Shown here in pieces: positions 1 to 8,027 of a stretch of 64,000 nt of DNA (within the stretch, counting starts at the first letter, position 1; every line of letters starts with the position of its first letter). The notes under the pieces were generated by a model. It made no database searches. It saw nothing but the letters and a program-made list of their open reading frames with translations, and was not told the origin of the DNA. The DNA comes from Gemmatimonadota bacterium (lineage in GTDB: Bacteria > Latescibacterota > UBA2968). Location of the stretch: NCBI GenBank assembly GCA_026705765.1, contig JAPPAB010000029.1, positions 1 through 64,000 on the forward strand. The letters run 5' to 3'. A program made the position numbers and the translations under genes.

Positions 1-1
1 A

Positions 2-157
2 GTCGTGCCTTTGGATGAATTTGAACGCCGCTATATTCTCGGTGTGCTCGAAGCCACCAACTATCAGATAAAGGGAGCTATGGGAGCGGCGACACTGCTG
101 GGATTACCACCTTCTACCCTGTATAACAAAATGAAAAGATTGGGTATCAAAAAATAA
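2..157 (+). CDS. C-terminal end of an NtrC-family sigma-54 activator (partial)
   Basis: Only the last 51 codons are inside the window and the gene starts to the left. The translation reads as a Fis-type helix-turn-helix, with the typical GAMGAATLLGLPPSTLYNKM run followed by KRLGIKK and a stop. This is the DNA-binding end of sigma-54-dependent response regulators of the NtrC/AtoC group; the AAA+ and receiver parts are not visible. A sigma-54-type promoter lies about 180 bp downstream, which suggests that this regulator may control the next gene. Family assignment is fairly sure from the HTH pattern; the specific signal is unknown. Confidence 0.85.
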   Translation, partial: VVPLDEFERRYILGVLEATNYQIKGAMGAATLLGLPPSTLYNKMKRLGIKK

Positions 158-187
158 ATTCGAATTTCACTGATGTAATATAGTTTT

Positions 188-225
188 GGGACCGTAATAG
201 GTCTTTCGGGACCGCAATAGGTCTT
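188..225. repeat. tandem direct repeat, 18-nt unit
   Basis: Two copies of gggaccgtaataggtctt (188-205 and 208-225, one T/C difference) are separated by two bases. They sit between the activator gene and the sigma-54 promoter, so they could be binding sites or simple replication slippage. Nothing decides between these. Confidence 0.6.
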
Positions 226-230
226 ATATA

Positions 231-280
231 AGAGCCAATCCGACTATTCTGCGACGATATGATATAGTCAGATTGGCTCT
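231..280 (+). terminator. 17-bp inverted repeat: terminator or activator site
   Basis: Arms 231-247 and 264-280 pair over 17 bp with one mismatch and a 16-nt loop, and ctttctttat follows. As RNA it could terminate the activator gene. As DNA it is centred about 90 bp upstream of the sigma-54 -24/-12 element, a usual distance for an enhancer site of an NtrC-type regulator. Both roles are possible. Confidence 0.6.
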
Positions 281-336
281 CTTTCTTTATGTAAAACAAC
301 TCGTTATGAGTATATCTGTCTGGACAACGCTCACAT

Positions 337-351
337 TGGCACGGTTTTTGC
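337..351 (+). promoter_or_regulatory. sigma-54 (-24/-12) promoter
   Basis: TGGCAC at 337-342, five bases, then TTGC at 348-351 match the RpoN consensus with correct spacing. The predicted start is near 362, leaving a leader of about 225 nt before the secreted protein gene at 587. The tail of an NtrC-type activator lies just upstream, which strengthens the call. Confidence 0.75.
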
Positions 352-414
352 CTTAAATACTGTTCTGATGCCACCATCATCATAACCGAAACACGGACAT
401 AGGACTCAAAAAAT

Positions 415-483
415 GGGAGGGCAACCTTTAATTTCGGCTGATGACAGATGATCATCAGCTAACTCCCTTTGGATTGTCCTCCC
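415..483 (+). promoter_or_regulatory. structured 5' leader of the secreted dockerin-like gene
   Basis: An outer 10-bp stem (gggagggcaa 415-424 with ttgtcctccc 474-483, one wobble) encloses an 8-bp hairpin (gctgatga 437-444 with tcatcagc 452-459). It lies in the predicted leader of the sigma-54 transcript, about 100 nt before the start codon. No known riboswitch signature was recognised. The rest of 158-586 holds only the repeats and promoter listed separately. Confidence 0.4.
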
Positions 484-586
484 TGACCAGGACAGATGAA
501 AATGGTGTGATTGGTGTGGACTCGACCCGCAAGCATAAAATCAAGTTGCTTTCGTCTGCTTGTTGTTAAAGGATCGCGAGGAAATA

Positions 587-2302
587 TTGAAAAGATTATT
601 TATATCCATTCTTGCGTTACTGGTATGTGTGAAACCAGCCTCTGCTGATACGCCACCTTCTGCGGACTTTGACGGGAGTAGTGTTGTCGATATAGCCGAC
701 TTTTTGCTCTTTGTCGATTCGTTCGGGTCAAAGGAAGGCCAGGAGAAGTATGAAGCAAAATACGACCTGGATGGCAATGGTGAAATTGGTCTTCCCGATT
801 TTTTGATCTTTGTCAGTAGCTTTGGACAAGAGGTGAACTGCTTGCCTGTCTTCACCAGTGCGTCAACTTTCTCTGTACTGGAGAATACAAAGATAGTCAG
901 CACGATTATCGCCAAAGATGACGACAGACAGGACGACATCACCGGTTATGCGATTAGCGGTGGAACCAACCAGAACCTGTTTGAGATCATCAACCAGAAT
1001 CAGTTGTTCTTTAAGACCGCCCCGGACTTCGAGCGGCCAGCGGCGGACGATAATACATATACCGTAGTGGTTCAGACTACAAGTGGCACAGGTAACCGCA
1101 CGCAGACAGCCGAACAGGCGATTACCATCACCGTGATTGATGTGAAAGAAGCACCGGGAAGACCAGCAGCACCAACAATATCAGATCCAACGTTGAATAC
1201 TCTGACGGTGAGTTGGATGGCACCGACCAACACCGGTCCAGACATCAGCGATTATGACGTACAATACCGACAAATCGGCCACAGTGACTTTATCTCCTAT
1301 CCTCACACCGGCACAACGCAGACGACGACTATCACGGGCTTGAAATCGTACACTTATTACGACGTGCAGATACGGGCACGCAACGACGAAGGCACGGGCG
1401 CGTGGTCGGCCTCAACTACTGCCGTGCCCCGGCGCCTGCCACCAGCTACGCAGGCCCAAACCCCCTGGCACTTGACCAACGTGCATTTATACTCAGCAAA
1501 TGAGCTGAAGGATATTCAGTCCTATTGCACGACGTTTACGATCCAGGGAAGTGTACCCGATAATGTCAATTTATACATATCCCTTTTGGGCCAGCAGATC
1601 AATCAGATACCCTGTTACGGAGGCATACAGACACACATTGATGGTTATACCGACAAAAACCAAACCAGAAATACCTACGAGCGAAGAGACAGAGGCGCTA
1701 TTTTTTCTCGATGGGAAGAGCGGAATGTGGATGCGATTAGACAAGCACCCGGCGGCCTTGTCCGAAGCGCTGGTCATGAAGGAAATTTTATTAGTGTGCG
1801 AAACGACTTCGCTTGGTCGGAAGGAACCTATCGCCTGTGTCTGCGCAAATCCGATGTCGTAGAGGGAGCACCACTCCCCACCAACTATAAGGCTGAAGAC
1901 ATCGCATATAGCTGGGGACGTTACGAGCATACCTATGTGCGCATGGAAGCGACAGACCTGAGTACAAATGAAACGACTTTCATAGGTGCACTGGCATTTC
2001 CAGGAAAGACGCTTTCACTGCGCAATCGCGGCAGCATATTCGTTGAAATTTATGGTAGGCCCTTTCTCTTTTCAGTCAGAGAGACCCCTTTATTCAGCCT
2101 TTCTTTCTCTCATTTTCAGGTGGATGGGAATGACCTGAGCTATCATCGTATTGCGGAAATTACAAATCCATTCTCTAAACACGCCTCTACCCCGGTAATG
2201 GTGCAGACAAGTTACTTGAAAGATCAGCGCGTAATAAAAATTGAAGTGGGAAAATATACAGGAAAGACAGGTAGAATTGTCACAGAACTGCTGGACAATT
2301 AG
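587..2302 (+). CDS. secreted protein with dockerin-like, cadherin-like and fibronectin-III domains
   Basis: The likely start is TTG at 587, placed behind gaggaa and opening directly into a signal peptide (MKRLFISILALLVC, cleavage near PASA-D); an in-frame TTG at 560 is also possible. After the signal come two dockerin/EF-hand-like repeats (DFDGSSVVDIADFLLFVDSFG-like, then YDLDGNGEIGLPDFLIFVSSFG-like), a cadherin-type segment (about residues 85-185) and a fibronectin type III domain (about 190-285). The last 290 residues were not recognised. The protein is presumably exported and involved in adhesion or surface anchoring. Its N-terminal module is shared with the lyase-like protein at 24627-26897. 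Expression is probably sigma-54 dependent. Confidence 0.8.
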   Translation: MKRLFISILALLVCVKPASADTPPSADFDGSSVVDIADFLLFVDSFGSKEGQEKYEAKYDLDGNGEIGLPDFLIFVSSFGQEVNCLPVFTSASTFSVLENTKIVSTIIAKDDDRQDDITGYAISGGTNQNLFEIINQNQLFFKTAPDFERPAADDNTYTVVVQTTSGTGNRTQTAEQAITITVIDVKEAPGRPAAPTISDPTLNTLTVSWMAPTNTGPDISDYDVQYRQIGHSDFISYPHTGTTQTTTITGLKSYTYYDVQIRARNDEGTGAWSASTTAVPRRLPPATQAQTPWHLTNVHLYSANELKDIQSYCTTFTIQGSVPDNVNLYISLLGQQINQIPCYGGIQTHIDGYTDKNQTRNTYERRDRGAIFSRWEERNVDAIRQAPGGLVRSAGHEGNFISVRNDFAWSEGTYRLCLRKSDVVEGAPLPTNYKAEDIAYSWGRYEHTYVRMEATDLSTNETTFIGALAFPGKTLSLRNRGSIFVEIYGRPFLFSVRETPLFSLSFSHFQVDGNDLSYHRIAEITNPFSKHASTPVMVQTSYLKDQRVIKIEVGKYTGKTGRIVTELLDN

Positions 2303-2324
2303 GTTCTGGATAAACCGAATCCCA

Positions 2325-2381
2325 CTGGATGGGGATAGCACCATTGAAATTGGCGATTTTCTGATCTTTGTCTGGACTTGA
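2325..2381 (+). pseudogene. remnant of a dockerin-like repeat
   Basis: Just after the stop of the secreted protein, another frame encodes LDGDSTIEIGDFLIFVWT and then a stop, a clear relative of the second dockerin-like repeat upstream (DLDGNGEIGLPDFLIFVSS). No start codon or ribosome-binding site precedes it. It looks like the leftover of a further repeat, or of a lost neighbouring gene, cut off by frameshift. Confidence 0.6.
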
Positions 2382-2488
2382 CTCATTTTGGTGGATAACA
2401 GCATCAATCGCCCATCATCTAATGCAAATTGCCCTTTTTTCAATCTTATATCATAGTTATACCCCTCTACTCACTTCGAGTACAAACA

Positions 2489-2522
2489 AAAGCCCGTCGA
2501 TCATTACCGATTGACGGGCTTT
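2489..2522 (-). terminator. hairpin downstream of tRNA-Pro
   Basis: aaagcccgtcgat and attgacgggcttt pair with one mismatch over 13 bp around a short loop. On the minus strand a TTTGTTTGT tract follows, fitting termination of the tRNA transcript. On the plus strand ttattattttt follows, so it may act in both directions. Confidence 0.75.
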
Positions 2523-2532
2523 ATTATTTTTA

Positions 2533-2606
2533 TCGGGGCGAGAGGATTTGAACCTCCGGCCTCCTGCTCCCGAAGCAGGCGCTCTACCGGGCTGAGCCAC
2601 GCCCCG
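2533..2606 (-). tRNA. tRNA-Pro (anticodon CGG)
   Basis: The reverse complement folds into a full cloverleaf: acceptor CGGGGCG/CGCCCCG, D arm GCTCAGCCCGGTAGAGC, anticodon stem CCTGC/GCAGG with loop TTCGGGA, and T arm with GGTTCAAATCC. The anticodon is CGG, reading CCG proline codons. The discriminator base is A and no CCA is encoded (ATA follows), unlike the other proline tRNA at 15998-16074. Confidence 0.95.
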
Positions 2607-2624
2607 TTTGCTATTTGTCTAAAA

Positions 2625-2652
2625 AAAATACCACAATTTCATTCTCAGGCAA
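2625..2652 (-). promoter_or_regulatory. possible promoter of tRNA-Pro(CGG)
   Basis: On the minus strand TTGCCT (2652-2647), a 16-nt spacer and TATTTT (2630-2625) lie just upstream of the tRNA. The match is moderate, and read-through from the STAS gene is also possible. Confidence 0.35.
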
Positions 2653-2661
2653 GAAAAAGAT

Positions 2662-3006
2662 TTACGCCGCCTGAAATGCCGCAACAGCCTCATCTACAGA
2701 ATTGTGCAGATCAAAAATTTTAATCAACTGCGTCTGCACAAAAACGCTGATCACATGATCGTGAGCATTGGCGAGTTTCAAATCGCCGTTGGCCTTGCGC
2801 AAACGCTGCAAAAGCGCGGTCAAAACCCCAAATGCCATGCTGTTTAACCACCGCACCTGTCCCAAATCCAAAACCACTTTCATTCCATTATTCTCTTCGA
2901 GAAATTCAGTTACATAATCGGCCAACGCCGACATCTCGCGGTCTGTCACCTGACCATCGAGCTTTATAATGCGAATATTACCCTGCATAGTTTCTTCAAA
3001 AGCCAT
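2662..3006 (-). CDS. STAS-domain anti-sigma factor antagonist
   Basis: A 114-residue protein made of one STAS domain (SpoIIAA/RsbV type), starting at ATG 3006 behind AGGAAGG. The phosphorylation-site region reads VRWLNSMAFGVL, keeping the serine (S56) that RsbW-type kinases modify; the usual Asp before it is Asn. It is the last gene of an operon with the hybrid kinase (13 nt gap). A REC-HATPase protein of the RsbW type is encoded nearby at 7101-7952 and is the natural partner. It presumably binds that ATPase and frees a sigma factor or other target. The family is clear; the target is unknown. Confidence 0.85.
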   Translation of the reverse strand: MAFEETMQGNIRIIKLDGQVTDREMSALADYVTEFLEENNGMKVVLDLGQVRWLNSMAFGVLTALLQRLRKANGDLKLANAHDHVISVFVQTQLIKIFDLHNSVDEAVAAFQAA

Positions 3007-3019
3007 CCTGTTTTCCTTC

Positions 3020-5914
3020 CTATTTATGACCCAAATCGCCTTGCACCTCAAGCGCGGCTGCAAGAGATTCCACATGCGCTCTCAAATCTGCCACAAGGCG
3101 CTCAGCATCTGACCAATTTTCATCCTTTGCCAACGCTTCAATCTTCGCGGCAACCTCCCTCGCGTCATCCGCGTAAAACAATTCGGCATTTTCTTTTAAT
3201 TCACGCGCCCCCTGGCGAAGCGTTTCTGTGTCGTCAAGAAGGCCTATCAAACCCCTCCTCGTTTCTAAAAACATCTCGGCTAACCGCACGAGAAGCGCCT
3301 CATCCCCACCAACATGTTGCAATGAAGCCTCCCAATCGAGCGTCTGTTGCCCGGCGGGACCCGTCGCTTCTATCGCATCGTAAAGGAGACGAGATCGAAG
3401 AGGTTTGGCGACAAATCCATCCATGCCGGCCGCTATACAAAGCTCGCGGTCGCCCTTCATCACATCGGCCGTCATCGCAACAATTCGAATATGCCCCCCC
3501 GAATCCTTTTCGCGCTTGCGAATTTCTCTGGTGGCTTCAAGCCCATCCATTTCGGGCATTTGTACATCCATTAACACCAGATCAAAGGCATCGTCATTAT
3601 CAAGCGCTGCCAGAGTCTCCACACCATTATTTGCCACAACGACTGTGTGTCCGCGCTGGTTTAACATATCAATGGCAACGCGCTGGTTGACCAGACCGTC
3701 TTCGGCCAATAAAATGCGCAGAGATTTCCGCGCCTTCTCAGTTATAATATCGTCTGTCCCCAAAGCATCTGGCTCAGATTCCTCGAATATGTCAGCGATC
3801 AAATTAAAAAGATCGGATTGCTTGATGGGTTTGGACAGGTGCCCGGCCAGCATTTCGCTGGTAGAAGCCACCTCCGGGCGACCAGCAGAAGTCAACACCA
3901 CCACGCGCGTGTATTTCAGCGTTGCGTCACCGGCAATCTGCCTTGCGAGCGCATAACCGTCCATAACGGGCATTTCCGCGTCGAGCAGAACCAGTGGATA
4001 TGGACTACCCGCCTGTTGTGCGCGCAACAACTCTTCCAATGCTATCTGACCATTCTCAGCCAGAGCGGGTTTCAAACCATGGCAGGACAACATCTCTTCA
4101 AAAATCACCCGATTGGTATTGTTATCATCAACGACCAATACGGGCATCCCGTGCAATGTATCGGGCAAAATATCCCGGTATGACACACCGCTGGTCCGAC
4201 GCGAAAAACTGGCTTCAAAAAAGAAAACACTGCCCTTGTCCGGCTCGCTTTTCACATCGAGTTTTCCACCCATCAGCTCGACCAATTGGGCAGAAATGGT
4301 CAAGCCAAGCCCCGTGCCGCCATATTGCCGCGTCGTGGAACTATCTGCCTGATCAAACGCGCTAAATATCTGCTGTTGTACCTGTACTGGAATACCAATA
4401 CCCGTATCGCGCACCTCAAATCGCAGTTTTGCATCCGCCTCGCGCACCTCTATCAGGTCAACATCGATATCCACACCCCCTCGATCTGTAAACTTGATGG
4501 CATTGCCCACCAGATTGACGACGACCTGTCTCAGGCGAATGGGATCGCCTATCAAGTCGTCGGGGACCTCTGGCGCAATCCGATAGGTCAACTCAAGCGC
4601 CTTCTCACTCGCCCGAACAGCCAGTGTTTGCAACGTATCGCCAAGCGTATCTCTCAGCGCGAACGGAATGCTCTCCAATTCGAGCTTGCCAGCCTCCACC
4701 TTGGACAGATCGAGAATATCGTTGAGCAATACGAGCAACGTATCTGCCGAATTATAAGCGAGATCGGCGTATTCTTTTTGCCGCTCAGTCAACTCGGTAT
4801 TACCCAGCAATTCGATCATCCCCATAATGCCGTTCATCGGCGTGCGAATCTCGTGGCTCATATTGGCCAAAAATTGGCTCTTGGCCTGATTGGCTGCTTC
4901 GGCTGCTATACGGGCATTTTCAAGCTCTTTGTTCTGCGCCTCGAGGCGCTCGAGGTCGTCTAAACGGGTAATACCCATCGAGACCTGTTCTGCAATACTC
5001 TCCAAAAACAAAACCTCAGCCTCTGAAAAAGCAGAAACCTCATCACTCATCAAAGCCATTGTGCCCCGCACATGGGGAATATCGAGAATACACCGCACCT
5101 CAACCCCGTATCGCGCAGCTATGGCCTTGAAACCCACCTGTGACAATCCCCCCATATTTTCTACGAGATTCTCGCGGTAAATCGTTCTCTGTTGTTGCCA
5201 CATCCGATAAACATTCGGCACCTGGCGCACCATGCGATTGATCTCTCCCGAAGGCATCACCTCGTGCGTTTCAAAAGTACGCGTTTTGGGATCGAGCAAC
5301 CGATGTACGGCAATAGCGACAACGGATACATCGAGAGCCAGCAACTGTTCTCTACACACGCGAACAACCACCTCGAGATGCTCTGGCCGCGTCATCTGCT
5401 GCACGGCGCGACTGACCTGTATGAGCGCATTCTGAAAAGCCACCTGATCGCCGAGTGCACCTTCTGCCCGCTTTTGTCGGGTAATATCGGCTACCGCCCC
5501 AATCATGCGAACCGGCACTTCCTCACCCGCATCAAAAAATACTTTGGCCTTGCTACTGACCCATCTCACCTCGCCATTGGCATGCACAATTCTATATTCA
5601 GTATCATAAGGAGCGCGTCCTTCAAGGGCTTGCCTGACCTCTCTCTGCGCACGATCGCGATCATCTGGATAAACACACGCCAACCACTCGGCCTCAGAGA
5701 CCATTGCATCTCGTGGGGGAAAACCAAAAAGTTCGAAATACCGGTCTGTACACACAGCGTGATCGTTCTGTATATCCCAATCAAACAAACCAATCCCACC
5801 GGCATTGAGCGCGTGTGTTAGACGCTCTTCACTCCGCTGCAATGCGTCTAAAGCATCCCGAATCTGTTGAAAACCACCAGTAGAATCAATCGTATGTGTA
5901 TCGCGTTTACCCAT
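3020..5914 (-). CDS. hybrid sensor histidine kinase (PAS-GAF-HisKA-HATPase-REC-REC-degenerate Hpt)
   Basis: 964 residues with no membrane segment, so probably cytosolic. Order: PAS with PAC (about 25-150), GAF (about 165-320), a short coiled coil (320-350), HisKA with H354 in [11 protein letters not shown], HATPase with N471, DTGIGI and GGTGLGL (about 455-570), receiver 1 with D645 (590-710), receiver 2 with D783 (731-850), and a C-terminal helical segment (855-955). That last part resembles an Hpt domain, but the expected HxLKG reads RELKE, so the phospho-accepting histidine is missing. An intact Hpt is encoded divergently at 6391-7086. It lies in an operon between a small membrane protein and the STAS gene. 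Confidence 0.93.
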   Translation of the reverse strand: MGKRDTHTIDSTGGFQQIRDALDALQRSEERLTHALNAGGIGLFDWDIQNDHAVCTDRYFELFGFPPRDAMVSEAEWLACVYPDDRDRAQREVRQALEGRAPYDTEYRIVHANGEVRWVSSKAKVFFDAGEEVPVRMIGAVADITRQKRAEGALGDQVAFQNALIQVSRAVQQMTRPEHLEVVVRVCREQLLALDVSVVAIAVHRLLDPKTRTFETHEVMPSGEINRMVRQVPNVYRMWQQQRTIYRENLVENMGGLSQVGFKAIAARYGVEVRCILDIPHVRGTMALMSDEVSAFSEAEVLFLESIAEQVSMGITRLDDLERLEAQNKELENARIAAEAANQAKSQFLANMSHEIRTPMNGIMGMIELLGNTELTERQKEYADLAYNSADTLLVLLNDILDLSKVEAGKLELESIPFALRDTLGDTLQTLAVRASEKALELTYRIAPEVPDDLIGDPIRLRQVVVNLVGNAIKFTDRGGVDIDVDLIEVREADAKLRFEVRDTGIGIPVQVQQQIFSAFDQADSSTTRQYGGTGLGLTISAQLVELMGGKLDVKSEPDKGSVFFFEASFSRRTSGVSYRDILPDTLHGMPVLVVDDNNTNRVIFEEMLSCHGLKPALAENGQIALEELLRAQQAGSPYPLVLLDAEMPVMDGYALARQIAGDATLKYTRVVVLTSAGRPEVASTSEMLAGHLSKPIKQSDLFNLIADIFEESEPDALGTDDIITEKARKSLRILLAEDGLVNQRVAIDMLNQRGHTVVVANNGVETLAALDNDDAFDLVLMDVQMPEMDGLEATREIRKREKDSGGHIRIVAMTADVMKGDRELCIAAGMDGFVAKPLRSRLLYDAIEATGPAGQQTLDWEASLQHVGGDEALLVRLAEMFLETRRGLIGLLDDTETLRQGARELKENAELFYADDAREVAAKIEALAKDENWSDAERLVADLRAHVESLAAALEVQGDLGHK

Positions 5915-5924
5915 GGTAAAATTT

Positions 5925-6164
5925 TTATTCGACCTCTGTCCCCCGGGGCGTTACCTGTTCTACCGGATCCCCGCCCGGAATAGATTCAAAGAGAAAATGC
6001 ATTTCTTTTAAACCGTAAATCACAATAACCAGAGCAATAACAATGGCAATAACAATAAACCCATTCCTCAAATTATTCCCTTCTTCAAAACGGCGGAGAA
6101 TGCTACTGAACTTTTGTCTTTCTTCCTGTTCCTTGTGGATACGGTCCAAATCCTTAAGATCCAT
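5925..6164 (-). CDS. small single-pass membrane protein
   Basis: 79 residues starting at ATG 6164 behind a perfect AGGAGG; a GTG two codons earlier overlaps that site and is unlikely. A charged, helix-prone N-terminus (KDLDRIHKEQEERQ, possible coiled coil) is followed by one strongly hydrophobic helix at about 37-53 (GFIVIAIVIALVIVIYG) and a short acidic tail. It is the first gene of the kinase-STAS operon, 10 nt before the kinase. It could tether or tune the otherwise soluble kinase, but no family was recognised. Confidence 0.75.
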   Translation of the reverse strand: MDLKDLDRIHKEQEERQKFSSILRRFEEGNNLRNGFIVIAIVIALVIVIYGLKEMHFLFESIPGGDPVEQVTPRGTEVE

Positions 6165-6303
6165 AAACACCTCCTGATACTATTCGGAATAGCGATTGTG
6201 GGAAACCATTTGCCATTAAGATTGCAAACACAAAAACAGAAGTCAACCAAAAATCTACTTCTTTCTATTAGTTTGATCTACCCACAACCTCAAACAATTG
6301 TGG

Positions 6304-6333
6304 TTGACATAAACTGCCAATCTGTTGTACCTA
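6304..6333 (+). promoter_or_regulatory. possible sigma-70 promoter of the REC-Hpt operon
   Basis: A perfect TTGACA (6304-6309) is followed after 18 nt by TACCTA (6328-6333). The -10 match is only fair. It lies 58 bp before the start of the REC-Hpt gene. Confidence 0.35.
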
Positions 6334-6337
6334 TTAT

Positions 6338-6370
6338 GTTGTGGTTTTCATCTGCGTTCATCTGCGGATA
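6338..6370. repeat. short intergenic phased repeat (catctgcg family)
   Basis: gtggttttcatctgcg and ttcatctgcggat form two back-to-back imperfect copies of a catctgcg unit. The same wording (gttcatcggtgttaatctgtggtt) recurs near 59830-59857. It looks like a dispersed intergenic repeat family, not a gene. Confidence 0.5.
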
Positions 6371-6390
6371 CATTCCCGGAGTCAGATTCG

Positions 6391-7086
6391 ATGGCCGATC
6401 TCCCAACATCTTGCGACGCGCTCATAATAGACCGCAACGCCATCCATCGCCACCTGCTCTACGCGCTCCTCGAGCAAAAGGGCTATCAGGTCGTGGCAGT
6501 TCCCGAACTGCCCGAGCAAGCCATGTCTTACCGTTTCGCGATGATGGACATAGATGAATGTGGAAATATTGAACAACAAATTGCGCGGGCAAAATCGGAC
6601 ATTCCCATTATTGGTCTCGTATCACACGAAAAACACGATCAACCCTGTCTCAACGCGGGTGCCACAGCAACGCTAATCCGCCCTGTTCGCGCAGACCAGC
6701 TCGTTGCCGTCCTGCAAAATCTGAACGTACCTGCCACTTCCCGAACACCTCCTGTTGACATCGATGGTATCATGACGCGGGTAGGTGGAAGAAAACAAAT
6801 TTTTAAAAAAATGGTAGATGTCTTCCTGGAAGAATTACCCGACCATATCGCCGCATTGCACCGCGCAATTGACCAACAATCGCCCGAAGACCTGCGTCAG
6901 GCAGCCCATGCGCTGAAGGGTTCCGTGGCCAATTTCGACGCCAAAGCAGCATATGAAACAGCTTTCGTACTCGAACAAATGGGCAAATCGAACAACTTGA
7001 GCCAGGCCTCCAAAACCTGCAAAACGCTTGAACGCGAGTTATCCGCAGTTCAAAACGCACTCAAAGAACTCACATATTCCTTTTGA
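6391..7086 (+). CDS. receiver-like plus Hpt phosphotransfer protein
   Basis: 231 residues from ATG 6391, with ggag nine bases upstream. The N-terminal half (about 8-112) has a CheY-like pattern: a candidate acceptor D53 in AMMDIDE, and R97 in place of the usual lysine before proline, so the receiver is atypical. The C-terminal half (about 122-225) is an Hpt four-helix bundle with an intact AAHALKGS motif (H173). Since the neighbouring hybrid kinase lacks the Hpt histidine, this protein is the likely phosphotransfer partner. It overlaps or abuts the REC-ATPase gene downstream. Confidence 0.88.
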   Translation: MADLPTSCDALIIDRNAIHRHLLYALLEQKGYQVVAVPELPEQAMSYRFAMMDIDECGNIEQQIARAKSDIPIIGLVSHEKHDQPCLNAGATATLIRPVRADQLVAVLQNLNVPATSRTPPVDIDGIMTRVGGRKQIFKKMVDVFLEELPDHIAALHRAIDQQSPEDLRQAAHALKGSVANFDAKAAYETAFVLEQMGKSNNLSQASKTCKTLERELSAVQNALKELTYSF

Positions 7087-7100
7087 ACCGAGCACCAGAT

Positions 7101-7952
7101 ATGTCCAAAATACTGATCGCTGAAGACGACGGCCCAACCAGAGTGCTGGTAGAAGCCATACTCGAAGACGCCGGATACACAACAGAAACGGTTACCGATG
7201 GAAAAAAGGCATTCGATCGAATCGCCAAAACCCCATTCGACTTGCTGCTTACAGATATATGGATGCCCGGACTCAACGGTCTGGAATTATTGTCAAAAGT
7301 AAAAACCCTGCCCTCACCCCCGCCAGTCATCGTCATGACCTCCGATGACACCTCGGACACCCTCCTCAAAGCAATCCGAGAACAGGCATATCACTACATC
7401 CCAAAACCCATAGACCCTCAGGAATTGACACGCATTGTCCAGGACGGCCTCAGTGCAAGTCGCCAGGAAACAATTATCGAAGTGACATCGGCAACCCCAA
7501 ACTGGGTTGAACTTCTGGTGCCCTGCGATCAAAAATCAGCGGGACGAATGCGCAATTTCGTGATGCAATTAGAAGCCAACCTGCCCGAAGACCTCCGCGA
7601 AACCATCGCGATGTCATTCTACGAACTCCTCGCCAATGCCATTGAATGGGGCGGACAACTCGACCCGAGCAAAAAGGTTCGAATCGCATTTCTCCGCTTT
7701 GAACGCATGCTCATGTTCCGCATAGCAGATCCCGGATCGGGCTTTGACATGGATGAACTCGAACATGCGGCCCTCAACAACCCCGACGATCCCATCGCCC
7801 ACATGAGCGTCAGAGAAAACCAGGGGTTGCGCCCGGGCGGCTTTGGCCTGCTAATGGTCAAAACCAGCGCAGATGAATTGATCTACAACGAAGCGCGCAA
7901 CGAAGTGGTCTTTGTCAAATACCTCGACCTCCCAAAAGACACCAACAGATAA
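7101..7952 (+). CDS. response regulator with RsbW-type HATPase output
   Basis: 283 residues from ATG 7101 (an in-frame TTG at 7083 overlaps the previous stop). Receiver domain about 1-120 with D9/D10, D52, T80 and K102 all kept. The C-terminal part (about 135-280) is a HATPase_c_2 domain of the RsbW/SpoIIAB anti-sigma kinase class: N-box ELLANAIEWG (N179), DPGSGF (210-215) and GGFGL (246-250). Phosphorylation by the upstream Hpt could switch its binding or kinase activity toward the STAS protein at 2662-3006. The architecture is clear; the sigma target is not visible. Confidence 0.88.
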   Translation: MSKILIAEDDGPTRVLVEAILEDAGYTTETVTDGKKAFDRIAKTPFDLLLTDIWMPGLNGLELLSKVKTLPSPPPVIVMTSDDTSDTLLKAIREQAYHYIPKPIDPQELTRIVQDGLSASRQETIIEVTSATPNWVELLVPCDQKSAGRMRNFVMQLEANLPEDLRETIAMSFYELLANAIEWGGQLDPSKKVRIAFLRFERMLMFRIADPGSGFDMDELEHAALNNPDDPIAHMSVRENQGLRPGGFGLLMVKTSADELIYNEARNEVVFVKYLDLPKDTNR

Positions 7953-7964
7953 CCGCAAAAAGAC

Positions 7965-7996
7965 AAAGGGTTGTACACTCATTGTACAACCCTTTT
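7965..7996 (+). terminator. bidirectional hairpin between convergent genes
   Basis: aaagggttgtaca (7965-7977 region) pairs perfectly over 13 bp with tgtacaaccctttt (7983-7996) around a 5-nt loop. It lies between the convergent ATPase and M20 genes, with T-rich sequence on the plus side. Confidence 0.85.
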
Positions 7997-8027
7997 GTCA
8001 TTTATGCTGAAAAAACTCGTCACACAA

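Noticed and set aside
3127-5821. Several open frames of 120-225 codons on the plus strand across the hybrid kinase
   Set aside because: All lie within the kinase gene, none has a domain, and they lack ribosome-binding sites.
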